From Faecalicatena contorta (lineage in GTDB: Bacteria; Bacillota; Clostridia; Lachnospirales; Lachnospiraceae): 64,000 bases of DNA. The stretch spans positions 1 through 64,000 of the forward strand of contig NZ_QGDS01000004.1 of the NCBI RefSeq assembly GCF_003149105.1. Direction: 5' to 3'. Made by a program: the position numbers and the translations under genes. Shown piece after piece: positions 17,654 to 26,007 of the stretch. How positions within the stretch are numbered: position 1 is the first letter of the stretch; every line of letters starts with the position of its first letter. Below the pieces are notes generated by a model, which saw nothing but the letters and a program-made list of their open reading frames with translations, ran no database searches and was not told the DNA's origin.

Positions 17654-18514
17654 TTAATCATCGTAAATAATTCTTGGGGCTTTCCGTATTGTAATTCTCC
17701 AGTTTGTTCCCGTTCCTACATTGTATGCCCTTGAGAAATTTCCCTGGTTAATTGCCACAGCCATGCAGTCCAGACTATTGACATATACCAGCGGTTCCCC
17801 TACATATACATCTGCAAAACTCTTCGCATAAACCAAAATATTTTTGTACAGTGTACGAGTCTCGTTCTCGATACTGATTTCCACTCTTCCGCCGTGGCTA
17901 ACTCCAAGGTTCTTAAACAGTTCCCGCGGAATGTTTGTCCACAAGCTTCCAAACCTCACATCCAGCACGTCTATCGTACCACTGGCCTTTTCACCGTCAT
18001 AAGTAGCCTCTACAACAGGCAGTTCAATTACACTCTCAGCAGGCACCTCCGGTCCTACTTCCTCGAAAGTAATAATACCTGCTGCCAGCCTCGCCCCTGT
18101 ATAAGCATAAATATCCCGCCCGTGGAAGGTATAGCTCTCCCCTGAATTCGGCAAGCGGTTCACACTTTCATCGATAACCCTTGCTTTTTCCAGGCCGACA
18201 ATCCTCTTTACATGAGTCAGTGTCCCATTATCCGGCGTGACAATGTACTGTCCGTTCTTTGTCTGCACAACAATGCTTCGTCTTGTGGAACCTACTCCCG
18301 GGTCAACCACGCTGACAAAAACAGAACCTTCCGGCCAGTAGCTGACAGTCTGAATTAAACGATAGGAAGCTTCCCATATATCATACTGGGGAATCTCATG
18401 GGTCAGATCTGAAATATTCAACGCTTCCGACACCCCATAAGCTACTCCGTACATGGCGCTGACTGCACCGTCCGCTGTTCCAAAATCCGACTGTAAAATA
18501 AGTGGTTTCTTCAT
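17654..18514 (-). CDS. SAM hydroxide adenosyltransferase (DUF62 family), paralogue 2
   Basis: 286 residues, colinear with the product of 12297-13139. It keeps VVDPGVGSTRR and FHGRDIYAYTGARLA for the Asp-Arg-His set and TPDNGTLTHVKRIVGLE between them. It would also convert SAM and water to adenosine and methionine. The two proteins are clearly similar but not identical, so this is an old duplication rather than a recent one. It follows the desulfidase-type gene by about 110 bases and precedes the structured repeat and the GNAT-GntR gene. Having two copies in one locus is unusual and suggests distinct substrates or regulation. Confidence 0.9.
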   Translation of the reverse strand: MKKPLILQSDFGTADGAVSAMYGVAYGVSEALNISDLTHEIPQYDIWEASYRLIQTVSYWPEGSVFVSVVDPGVGSTRRSIVVQTKNGQYIVTPDNGTLTHVKRIVGLEKARVIDESVNRLPNSGESYTFHGRDIYAYTGARLAAGIITFEEVGPEVPAESVIELPVVEATYDGEKASGTIDVLDVRFGSLWTNIPRELFKNLGVSHGGRVEISIENETRTLYKNILVYAKSFADVYVGEPLVYVNSLDCMAVAINQGNFSRAYNVGTGTNWRITIRKAPRIIYDD

Positions 18515-18624
18515 AATTCATCTTTCCTTCTCGGCTAAGGGTTTTCGAGGATGCCCTTGCAAAGTCAGTATAAAATCTTTTTATTTTTCTGTCAAGCTAA
18601 CACAAAACTATATTTATTCCCCGG

Positions 18625-19899
18625 CTATTCTACCATAATTTTTATAATCTCTTCATTCGTCCCGCGCATACCATCTCTGCCCAGACGACAGACATTTTGG
18701 ATAGTCTTTTCCACATCCTTTATAACAATCCCGTCTCCGCCGTAAAACTGCTGACCGCGAACATACATATCATATCCCAGAATTCCTGCATCCACAGCAG
18801 ACGCTATTTTTGCCGCACAGGAGGCCTTTGCTCCATCACATACCATGCCTGACACAATTGCCAGGGCATTTACAACTGTGTGGGCAATTTCGTTATAGCC
18901 GCCCCCGTTCAGATAGGCAATCCCTGCTCCTGCCGCTGCTCCCGCACTGACTGCCCCGCAGTATGCAGACAAACGTCCGATTCCTGTTTTCTGATGAATT
19001 GTCACCATGTTTGACAGTATAAGCGCACGGCATACTTTTTCCTCATCCGCCTCAAGCTCCCTGGCATATTCCAAAACAGGAACGGAGCATGTGAGCCCCT
19101 GGTTTCCGCTTCCTGAGTTGATAATAACCGGCAGTTCGCAGCCATTCATTCTCGCATCTGATCCTGCCGCTGCCATGGCTTTCGCCCGGTTCCTCACATC
19201 ATTTCCATATGCATCCAAAAGAACCCTTCCTATATTCGCACCATAATTCCCCTGAAGCCCCTCTTCGGCAATAGCCATGTTATAATCTATCTGCCTTTGC
19301 AGTATATCCCGGACATCCTCCACATCTACTGACTGCACAAAATCCCATATATCTTCCACATTCAGCATACTGCGGTCTGCGATTCCCGCTTTTGTCTCTC
19401 CCCGCACCGGAATATGCAGCAGCACTTCACCGTCTTTATCTATATGTACAATATTCGTGTGGTACTCCGCTATCCTTACCTGGGCATAGGATTCTCCGGC
19501 AGAAACTGTTACTATAATATCAAATGTAATTCCATTGTCAATGTGTTCCACCTTAATTTCCTTTTCTTCTAAAAACGCCTGGATTTCTTCAATCTCTTCA
19601 GGATGCACCTGGGAAATAACCTCCAGCTCCTTCTCAGCCCTTCCTGCAATAATTCCTGCAGCCGCTGCAGCCTCAATTCCCTTTAAATTTCCTGTATTTG
19701 GTACAAATACACTCTTTGCATTCTTGATAATACTTCCGCTTGCCCCAATATGTACACGCTCTGGAAGGCACCCCAGCACATCCCTTGCCTGTGCAGCAGC
19801 ATAGGCTAAAGCAATAGGTTCCGTACATCCCATTGCAGGAATCAGTTCTTCTTTCAAAATCTGAACATATGCCTGGTATTTTTCATCTGTTTTTTTCAT
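18625..19899 (-). CDS. cyuA: L-cysteine desulfidase family protein (CyuA/UPF0597, Fe-S dependent)
   Basis: 424 residues. The family releases sulfide, ammonia and pyruvate from L-cysteine, or acts as an Fe-S-dependent serine/cysteine lyase. The family cysteines are present: GCTEPIALAYA (Cys25), GSGNQGLTCSVPV and VCDGAKASCAAK. Glycine-rich segments SGAAAGAGIAYLNGGG complete the pattern. It is the first gene of the leftward group with the SAM hydrolases and the ECF transporter, fitting a theme of sulfur amino acids and SAM turnover. It differs clearly from the paralogue at 61572-62882, which lacks two of these cysteines. Confidence 0.85.
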   Translation of the reverse strand: MKKTDEKYQAYVQILKEELIPAMGCTEPIALAYAAAQARDVLGCLPERVHIGASGSIIKNAKSVFVPNTGNLKGIEAAAAAGIIAGRAEKELEVISQVHPEEIEEIQAFLEEKEIKVEHIDNGITFDIIVTVSAGESYAQVRIAEYHTNIVHIDKDGEVLLHIPVRGETKAGIADRSMLNVEDIWDFVQSVDVEDVRDILQRQIDYNMAIAEEGLQGNYGANIGRVLLDAYGNDVRNRAKAMAAAGSDARMNGCELPVIINSGSGNQGLTCSVPVLEYARELEADEEKVCRALILSNMVTIHQKTGIGRLSAYCGAVSAGAAAGAGIAYLNGGGYNEIAHTVVNALAIVSGMVCDGAKASCAAKIASAVDAGILGYDMYVRGQQFYGGDGIVIKDVEKTIQNVCRLGRDGMRGTNEEIIKIMVE

Positions 19900-20037
19900 T
19901 GGAATCTCCTCTCATGACATTATCCGTACTAGCATTTCAGCTCTTATTCTATCACAACTTGTTTCTCATTAACAGCTCTTGGGACCGGAAAAAATACGGA
20001 AAGAATATGATAAATATTTTTCCTGGCTAAGCAGACA

Positions 20038-20073
20038 AAGGGCCGGTATCCCATCTGTCTGGTACCGGCCCTT
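20038..20073 (-). terminator. Hairpin downstream of the lipoprotein gene
   Basis: AAGGGCCGGTA (20038-20048) pairs with TACCGGCCCTT (20063-20073), an 11-bp GC-rich stem followed by TTT on the minus strand. Confidence 0.65.
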
Positions 20074-20082
20074 CTTATACAT

Positions 20083-20149
20083 ATACCATATTGAACATTA
20101 GTAGTTCAATAAGTATACCTTCTTGAACATTAGCCGTTCAAGAAGTATA
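20083..20149. repeat. Two tandem palindromic units, TTGAAC-ATTAG-GTTCAA family
   Basis: Unit 1 (20083-20116) has TATTGAAC...GTTCAATA arms; unit 2 (20114-20149) has CTTCTTGAAC...GTTCAAGAAG arms; both are flanked by TATA-C. The same unit recurs as pairs or triplets at 31789-31854 and 58879-58982. Confidence 0.85.
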
Positions 20150-20156
20150 AAATATT

Positions 20157-21251
20157 CTATTCTTTAGCACTGCTGTCTGTGGTATTCTCCCCAGTCTGCT
20201 CAACCTGTACACATTTGTCTACAAGATACTCAGCCACTTTCTGCTGAAGAATTGTTGTTTTCAGCACATCTTCTCCAGCCTGCTCCTTGAAAGCATCCAC
20301 GTCATCGTATCCTGAGTCTTCTGCATATTCCTTGATCTGTTTTTCATATTCTTTATCCGAAGGCTCCAGCTTTTTCTTCTTTGCAATCAGCTCACATGCA
20401 AGTTTTCTTGCTACTGACTGCTCTGCGGCCTCCTTTGCCTGAGTGTTAAAGTCATCTGCCGACAGTCCCATGTACTGCTCTGCAAAATCTGCAAACTCCA
20501 TACCATAGGCCTGTGCCATTCCCTCATAATACTCTTTAATCGTCTGAAGCTGTTTATCCACTTCTCCATCCGGATACTTCTTCACTTCTGTCTGTGCAAG
20601 AAGTGCATCCATCACTCCGGTCTGAAGTGTAGCATCCGCACTTTCCTTACTGCTCTCTTCCAATTGCTTTTTGATTTCTGCTTTGTATTCTTCTATTGTC
20701 TTTGATTTCTCGCTGTTCGCTTTCACCCACTCATCTGTAAGCTCAGGAACTTTTGATACTGTAATTCCATTCAATGTAATATTAAATACAGCTACTTTAT
20801 CGGCCATATCAGCATTTTGATAGTCAGCAGGAAACTGTACCGTTATGTCAAAGTTTTCTCCAATATTATGTCCTGCAACCTGTTCTTCAAACCCTTTGTG
20901 TTCCCCGTTGGCACCAATATATGATTGCGAACCCAATTGCAGGCTTGCACCTGTTGCTGAACCGCCTTCAAATTCCACTCCGTCTACGGTACCTTTATAA
21001 TCAATATTTACAATATCTCCCTCCTGGGCCGCTCTGTCAGTAATCTCTTCTGAAGTGGCTGCCGCAGAAAGATTGCCGTTTACAGTGTTCTCAACCTGCT
21101 CGTCGCTCACTTTGGGTGTCTCAACCTGTGCAACTTCCAATCCTTCATACTGCTTTATTGTAACATACTCATTGGAGAGTTCCTTGCTGCATCCCGCCAG
21201 GAGAGTCACCATAAGAACACTCAATGTCACTGCTAAAGTTTTCTTTTTCAT
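20157..21251 (-). CDS. Trigger factor-like peptidyl-prolyl isomerase anchored as a lipoprotein
   Basis: 364 residues. The N-terminus MKKKTLAVTLSVLMVTLLAGC is a lipoprotein signal with lipobox LLAGC (Cys21). An FKBP-type domain follows (GDIVNIDYKGTVDG, FEGGSA, GFEEQVAGHNIGE, VQFPADYQ) and then a long helical C-terminal part like that of trigger factor (AEIKKQLEE, LAEYLVDKC). The ribosome-binding domain of cytosolic trigger factor is missing and replaced by the signal, so the protein probably folds exported proteins at the outer face of the membrane. Start: the ATG at 21251 has GAGGTG ahead; the upstream open frame would spoil the signal peptide. Ends in a Ser/Thr-rich acidic tail. Confidence 0.88.
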   Translation of the reverse strand: MKKKTLAVTLSVLMVTLLAGCSKELSNEYVTIKQYEGLEVAQVETPKVSDEQVENTVNGNLSAAATSEEITDRAAQEGDIVNIDYKGTVDGVEFEGGSATGASLQLGSQSYIGANGEHKGFEEQVAGHNIGENFDITVQFPADYQNADMADKVAVFNITLNGITVSKVPELTDEWVKANSEKSKTIEEYKAEIKKQLEESSKESADATLQTGVMDALLAQTEVKKYPDGEVDKQLQTIKEYYEGMAQAYGMEFADFAEQYMGLSADDFNTQAKEAAEQSVARKLACELIAKKKKLEPSDKEYEKQIKEYAEDSGYDDVDAFKEQAGEDVLKTTILQQKVAEYLVDKCVQVEQTGENTTDSSAKE

Positions 21252-21381
21252 TCTTTCACCTCGTATTTTTTCATCTTCACTGCAGAACAAAATCCGCGCA
21301 CTTTTATGTTATATCATATTTCCTTCCTATTGAAAAGGTTTTTCATACTTATTTCACTTTTGCCTCTGCAAAATCTATTTT

Positions 21382-22857
21382 CTATAAAAGAGGTGAAAGC
21401 AGCCTTGAAAATTGTTCCTTGGCACGAACAACCAAACCTCTCTTATCATAAACCTTCCGGGTCACGTGAGTACATTTTGTCATATCATTTTCAAAGGCCC
21501 GCTCCAGGCGCTGAACCGTACGCTCACTGTAAACAACTGCATTTACTTCAAAATTCAGTCCAAAACTGCGCATATCCATATTAGCCGTCCCTACACAGGC
21601 TACCATACCGTCCACGCTCAATGCCTTGGCGTGCAGGAATCCATTATTATACACATAACATTTAGCTCCCGCTTCCACCATGTCTCCCAAATAAGAATAG
21701 GTTGCCCAATAGACAAAGGGATGGTCGGGCTTGCAGGGAACCATAATCCGCACATCAATCCCGGAGCGGCTGGCAATTTTCAATGCATCCAGGATAGAAT
21801 CGTCAGGAATAAAATACGGAGTCTGCAAATATACATGATCCTTTGCACTATGTATCAGCCTTAGATAATTGTCATGAATGGTTTTTATCTGAGAGTCCGG
21901 ACCGCTGGAAATAATCTGCACCGGATCACGCCCGTTTCTTACATAGTCAGGAATTTCAAACAAATGGTCCTCTACAAACAGATTCTCCTTTGCCGCATAA
22001 TTCCAGTCTAAAACAAAGCGGACCGCCAGGGAAGTTACTGCTGCTCCTTCTATACAAAGATGGGTATCCCGCCAATATCCAAATTTGCGGTCCAGTCCCA
22101 GGTATTCTCTGCCCACATTGAATCCGCCCACAAAACCAATGCGGCCGTCAATCACCACAATCTTCCTGTGGTTCCGGTAGTTGACACGAAGCTGCAGCTG
22201 CCCCAAAAGTGCCGGGAAGAACTCGGCTACAAGCACACCGGCTTTCTCCAGCTTCTCCCAGTCTTTGTTATGCATGGTGCGGCATCCCATACTGTCAAAC
22301 AGTACCCTTACCTCAATGCCCTCTTTTGCCTTGCTTATGAGCACTGGTTCAATCTCCTGCCAGAGTTCATCGTTGCGTATAATATAATACTGCATGTGAA
22401 TATAACGCTTTGCCTTTTTCATTTCTTCAATAAGCGCCCGGAACTTTTCTTTTCCGTCCGTATAAATGCGGACATCATTATTATCTGTCAGCACCGCCTC
22501 ACCGGCCTCCAGGTTGTAAAGGATCAGGTCCTTGAAACGGGCCATCTCAGGGTTTGCAAGGCGAAGCTGTTTTCTGTATATTGTTTCTTCCTGCCTGCGC
22601 ACTGCATATTTCAGCTCACCTTCAATCTCTTTCGCCTTAAACATTCTGTTTTTATGAAAATCCTGCCCGATAACCAAATAAAGGAAAAATCCGAGAATTG
22701 GAATAAAGTAAAGCAAAAGCAGCCAGGTCCAGACCGTCTGGGGAGATCTGCGCTGGAAGAAGATTATAACCAGGGAAAGAAGGACATTAATAATAACCAG
22801 ATTATCCATCACAAAATTATAAGCTGCCGTCAATCCATTCCATATTGTTTCTGCCAT
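21382..22857 (-). CDS. cls: Cardiolipin synthase (phospholipase D family)
   Basis: 491 residues. It joins two phosphatidylglycerols to cardiolipin plus glycerol at the membrane. Two N-terminal membrane segments (NLVIINVLLSLVIIFF and WTWLLLLYFIPILGFFLYLVIG) precede two HKD motifs: HRKIVVIDGRIGFVGG and HAKALSVDGMVACVGTAN. The length matches the Cls family. Monocistronic, facing the plus-strand gene at 23055. Confidence 0.95.
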   Translation of the reverse strand: MAETIWNGLTAAYNFVMDNLVIINVLLSLVIIFFQRRSPQTVWTWLLLLYFIPILGFFLYLVIGQDFHKNRMFKAKEIEGELKYAVRRQEETIYRKQLRLANPEMARFKDLILYNLEAGEAVLTDNNDVRIYTDGKEKFRALIEEMKKAKRYIHMQYYIIRNDELWQEIEPVLISKAKEGIEVRVLFDSMGCRTMHNKDWEKLEKAGVLVAEFFPALLGQLQLRVNYRNHRKIVVIDGRIGFVGGFNVGREYLGLDRKFGYWRDTHLCIEGAAVTSLAVRFVLDWNYAAKENLFVEDHLFEIPDYVRNGRDPVQIISSGPDSQIKTIHDNYLRLIHSAKDHVYLQTPYFIPDDSILDALKIASRSGIDVRIMVPCKPDHPFVYWATYSYLGDMVEAGAKCYVYNNGFLHAKALSVDGMVACVGTANMDMRSFGLNFEVNAVVYSERTVQRLERAFENDMTKCTHVTRKVYDKRGLVVRAKEQFSRLLSPLL

Positions 22858-23054
22858 AAAATAAAGACTCCTTTTTCATCTGTATGTAACCTATTTGATT
22901 ATACTATTTTCTCACAGGAAAAGTAACCCTAAAATATCAAATTACTTGCACTTCGCCAAAAAGGATGATACAATACTTCTTGCGTAAGGTGAAGTCTGCC
23001 GGACAGGCTTTCTTTTACATAATCGTGGAAAAGAGTATTTTAGGAGGGTTCGTC

Positions 23055-23501
23055 GTGAATTTAGGATTATGGATCATGCTCATCGTATTAGCTGTTTTAA
23101 TCGTTTTGCTGGTTGTCCTCTATCTCTTCGGCAAGAGAGCTGAGAAAAAGCAGGCGGCACAGAAAGAACAACTGGATGCGGCAGCACAGAATGTAACCAT
23201 GCTGATCATTGATAAAGGCAAGATGAAACTAAAAGACGCCGGTTTTCCTGCCATTGTAATCGAGAATACACCCAAGTATTTAAGGCGCAGCAAAGTACCG
23301 GTAGTAAAAGCGAAAGTCGGACCAAGAGTCATGACACTGATGTGTGACGCGAAAGTGTTCCCATTAATTCCTATTAAGAAGGAAGTTAAGGCAACAGTCA
23401 GCGGTATTTACATAACAAGTGTAAGAGGTGTCCGCGGTCCTTTGGAAGCTCCCCCCAAAAAGCAGGGATTCCTGGACAGATTCAAAAAAGACAAAAAGTA
23501 A
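23055..23501 (+). CDS. Small membrane-anchored protein of unknown function
   Basis: 148 residues starting at GTG 23055, which follows AGGAGG by 8 bases; an upstream ATG in frame lacks such support. A single membrane segment (GLWIMLIVLAVLIVLLVVLYLFG) is followed by a basic, Gln-rich linker and a soluble domain of about 100 residues with LIIDKGKMKLKDAGFP, VPVVKAKVGPR and DAKVFPLIPIKKEVKATVSGIYI. The tail is strongly basic. The N-in/C-out layout is unclear. I do not recognise the family. It ends in a good terminator and stands alone. Confidence 0.8.
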   Translation: MNLGLWIMLIVLAVLIVLLVVLYLFGKRAEKKQAAQKEQLDAAAQNVTMLIIDKGKMKLKDAGFPAIVIENTPKYLRRSKVPVVKAKVGPRVMTLMCDAKVFPLIPIKKEVKATVSGIYITSVRGVRGPLEAPPKKQGFLDRFKKDKK

Positions 23502-23505
23502 AAAC

Positions 23506-23546
23506 AACCGCAGCAATCTGAATATCCTCAGAAGCTGCGGTTTTTT
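23506..23546 (+). terminator. Rho-independent terminator
   Basis: AACCGCAGC (23506-23514) pairs with GCTGCGGTT (23534-23542) followed by a T-run, 5 bases after the stop of the 23055 gene. Confidence 0.9.
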
Positions 23547-23555
23547 GTTACTCCT

Positions 23556-24023
23556 TTAACAGTTCGACGCAAAAGGGTCAGACCCCTTTGCATAAATCTC
23601 CATCTTTATCTTGCAATCTGCCAAAGGTTCATAGTTGATATCCAGCTCATAATCCACACTGACATCAATATTTTCCTCTGTGACATTAATTTCCATGTTC
23701 CTGGTTTTGACACCAATCAACATCTGCCCAAAAGGAGTCTGATAATAAGTAATATTCTTTTTATTCTTTTCAAAAACCATATGGGTGTTTGACAGGCCGG
23801 TCTTCATAATTTCAACACTGTCTGTACCGGTAATCTTTATCCTGTTTTTTATTGTCCCGTGCATTCCTTCCATTACTTCATCGTAAATAACGTAATGTTT
23901 TCCATTCTTACAGTAGTAGTTTCCAGGGGTTAGGACTTCTATGGCCTCCTCATCTCCGTTCAGCATGCCTGAAAGAGTGTCCATATGCAGTCCTGATATA
24001 CTGACCAGTACATCCTTTGTCAT
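23556..24023 (-). CDS. DUF1934 (YwiB-like) beta-barrel protein
   Basis: 155 residues. DUF1934 proteins form small calycin-like barrels of unknown function. Recognisable segments are MTKDVLVSISGLHMD, YYCKNGKHYVIYDEVMEG, IKITGTDSVEIMKTG and TPFGQMLIGVKT. Start: the ATG at 24023 has AGGTGA 7 bases ahead; a GTG nine bases upstream is less likely. Its last nine or so codons (GSDPFASNC region) are contributed by a palindromic repeat (23569-23591), so the C-terminus has probably been rewritten by that element. It follows murI with practically no gap. Confidence 0.88.
   Translation of the reverse strand: MTKDVLVSISGLHMDTLSGMLNGDEEAIEVLTPGNYYCKNGKHYVIYDEVMEGMHGTIKNRIKITGTDSVEIMKTGLSNTHMVFEKNKKNITYYQTPFGQMLIGVKTRNMEINVTEENIDVSVDYELDINYEPLADCKIKMEIYAKGSDPFASNC
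23569..23591. repeat. Palindrome inside the 3' end of the DUF1934 gene
   Basis: GCAAAAGGGTCAGACCCC then TTTGC: a near-perfect 23-base palindrome of the same design as those at 7274-7300 and 33836-33874, but with GGTCAGACC in place of GGACTGTCC. It codes for part of the C-terminus. Confidence 0.7.
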
Positions 24024-24032
24024 ATTCTTCAC

Positions 24033-24866
24033 CTAATATTCTTCTATATTCACCACATTGGTTGTTGAGATGTCAAATGGCATCACAGTGTTTGCAAAAT
24101 GACGGAACTTTTCCGCGGCATCGCTGACAAAGAATTCGTAGCGGCTATGCGGTTCTTTTATCCCATCATTAACCATATCCCGCTCCTCCAATAGTTTCTT
24201 TAAATCCATTGCAGTCTCATATGCAGGATTGACTATCTGTATCTTTTCTCCCATATATGCGCGTATTTTGGAACGCAGAAGGGGATAGTGGGTACAGCCA
24301 AGTATCATAGCATCGATATCTGTTTTTTTTATGGAATCCAGATAGTAATCTATGATTTCCTGTGTTACCTTATGCTCTTTAAAACCTTCCTCCACCAATG
24401 GTACAAACAAAGGGCAGGCTTTTTCTATAACAGTAATCTCCGGGTTCATCCCGTGAATTATTTTAGTGTACACGCCGCTCTGGACCGTTGCGTCCGTACC
24501 TACCACACCTACTTTTCTGTTCCTCGTAGCTTCTACGGCAGCTCTTGCCCCAGGGGTTACAACCCCGAGAATAGGGACGTCAAACTCATCCCGGACGGCA
24601 TCCAGTGCAAGGGCACTGGCAGTATTGCACGCAATTACAATTGCTTTTACCTGCTTCTTTTTCAGGAACCGGATAATCTGCTCGGAAAACCGGATAATTG
24701 TATTCTGGGATTTACTCCCATAAGGAACACGGGCAGTATCCCCAAAATACACGATATTTTCGTCGGGAAGCTGTCTTATCATCTCCCGCACGACCGTCAG
24801 ACCACCGACACCTGAATCAAACACACCAATAGGTGCCGTCCTTTTACATTCCACACTCAATGTCAC
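24033..24866 (-). CDS. murI: Glutamate racemase
   Basis: 277 residues. Makes D-glutamate for peptidoglycan. FDSGVGGLTV and the two catalytic cysteines, in IACNTASALAL and LGCTHYPLL, are present, with PYGSKSQNTI between. Start: GTG at 24866 or TTG at 24860; both follow AGGAG and no ATG is available, so the first few residues are uncertain. It begins 6 bases after the pfkA stop and is followed directly by the DUF1934 gene, in one unit with dnaE and pfkA. Confidence 0.95.
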   Translation of the reverse strand: MTLSVECKRTAPIGVFDSGVGGLTVVREMIRQLPDENIVYFGDTARVPYGSKSQNTIIRFSEQIIRFLKKKQVKAIVIACNTASALALDAVRDEFDVPILGVVTPGARAAVEATRNRKVGVVGTDATVQSGVYTKIIHGMNPEITVIEKACPLFVPLVEEGFKEHKVTQEIIDYYLDSIKKTDIDAMILGCTHYPLLRSKIRAYMGEKIQIVNPAYETAMDLKKLLEERDMVNDGIKEPHSRYEFFVSDAAEKFRHFANTVMPFDISTTNVVNIEEY

Positions 24867-24872
24867 CGTCTC

Positions 24873-25886
24873 CTAGATTGCTAATATTTTTGAGATTTCA
24901 TACTGGTGGGCAGGAATCTCTTTCTTCATAGCCAATGCTTCCTCTATATCATAATCAACAAAGCTTCCGTGCTTATAGCCTACTACCCTGTTTGACTTTC
25001 CTGAACAGAGAAGTTCCACTGCAATGGCTCCCATAGTAGATGCATACACTCTATCCTTGCATGTAGGGCTTCCGCCGCGCTGCATATGTCCAAGAATTGT
25101 TGCTCTTGTCTCAATTCCGGTAGCTTCCTCAATTTTCTTTGCCATATTGATGGAATCACCCACACCCTCTGCATTGATGATAATGTAGTTTTTCTTACCA
25201 CGCTTTTTATTCTCCAGAATATCCTGAATCAGCGCTTCTTCATCGTAGTCTTTTTCCTCCGGCAGCAGAATTCTTTCTGCACCGTTGGCAATACCGCACC
25301 ACAATGCCATATATCCGGCATCACGTCCCATTACTTCGATAATACTGCATCTTTCATGAGATGTTGATGTATCACGTACCTTATCAATGGCTTCCATTGC
25401 TGTATTCACAGCAGTATCAAATCCGATGGTATATTCTGTACAGGCAATGTCCAGGTCAATGGTTCCCGGCAGCCCTATTGTGTTCACGCCGAGGTTTGCC
25501 AGTTTCTGTGCACCGGCGAAAGAACCGTCTCCTCCGATGACCACAAGGCCGTCAATTCCATATTTCTTGCATATAGCTGCTGCTTTCTGCTGTCCCTCTT
25601 CTGTACGCATGGACTGGCAGCGTGCAGTCTGAAGAATCGTACCTCCGCGCTGGATTGTATCAGATACGTCTCTTGCGGATAAATCTATGATTTCCTCTTT
25701 TAAAAGCCCGTGGTATCCTCTTCTGATTCCTCGGACCTTTATGCCCTTGGAAAGAGCTGTTCTGACTACGGCACGGATTGCCGCATTCATACCAGGGGCG
25801 TCACCGCCGCTTGTAAGAACGCCAATTGTGCGGATTCTATCTTCGATTTCCTCCAGATTTTTTTTAACTGCCTTTGTTTCTGCCAT
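24873..25886 (-). CDS. pfkA: 6-phosphofructokinase (ATP type)
   Basis: 337 residues. Phosphorylates fructose 6-phosphate in glycolysis. The ATP-type signature GGDGSFAGA, TSGGDAPGMNAAIR near the N-terminus, PGTIDLDIACTEYTIGFDTA (catalytic Asp kept; the following Asn of the usual TIDND is Leu here), EVMGRDAGYMAL and HMQRGGSPT are all visible. Start: the ATG at 25886 has AGGTGG 8 bases ahead. A leader of about 20 charged residues precedes the first strand, slightly longer than in E. coli. Located 120 bases after dnaE, a common order in this group. Confidence 0.95.
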   Translation of the reverse strand: MAETKAVKKNLEEIEDRIRTIGVLTSGGDAPGMNAAIRAVVRTALSKGIKVRGIRRGYHGLLKEEIIDLSARDVSDTIQRGGTILQTARCQSMRTEEGQQKAAAICKKYGIDGLVVIGGDGSFAGAQKLANLGVNTIGLPGTIDLDIACTEYTIGFDTAVNTAMEAIDKVRDTSTSHERCSIIEVMGRDAGYMALWCGIANGAERILLPEEKDYDEEALIQDILENKKRGKKNYIIINAEGVGDSINMAKKIEEATGIETRATILGHMQRGGSPTCKDRVYASTMGAIAVELLCSGKSNRVVGYKHGSFVDYDIEEALAMKKEIPAHQYEISKILAI

Positions 25887-26007
25887 GTTTTTATCCACCT
25901 TTCTAATAATGCCTGTATTTCACTATACACCTTTTCAAGCCGTATACAGCAAACAGTACAATAGGGACTGCCTAATTTTTAACACTTTGGGTACTATTTT
26001 AACCTAT

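Noticed and set aside
20083-20149. Repeat units as a CRISPR array
   Set aside because: Units are palindromes that directly abut, with no regular unique spacers and no cas genes.
22060-22926. Long open frame on the plus strand opposite cls
   Set aside because: The minus strand carries a complete cardiolipin synthase with both HKD motifs; the opposite frame has no recognisable features or ribosome site.
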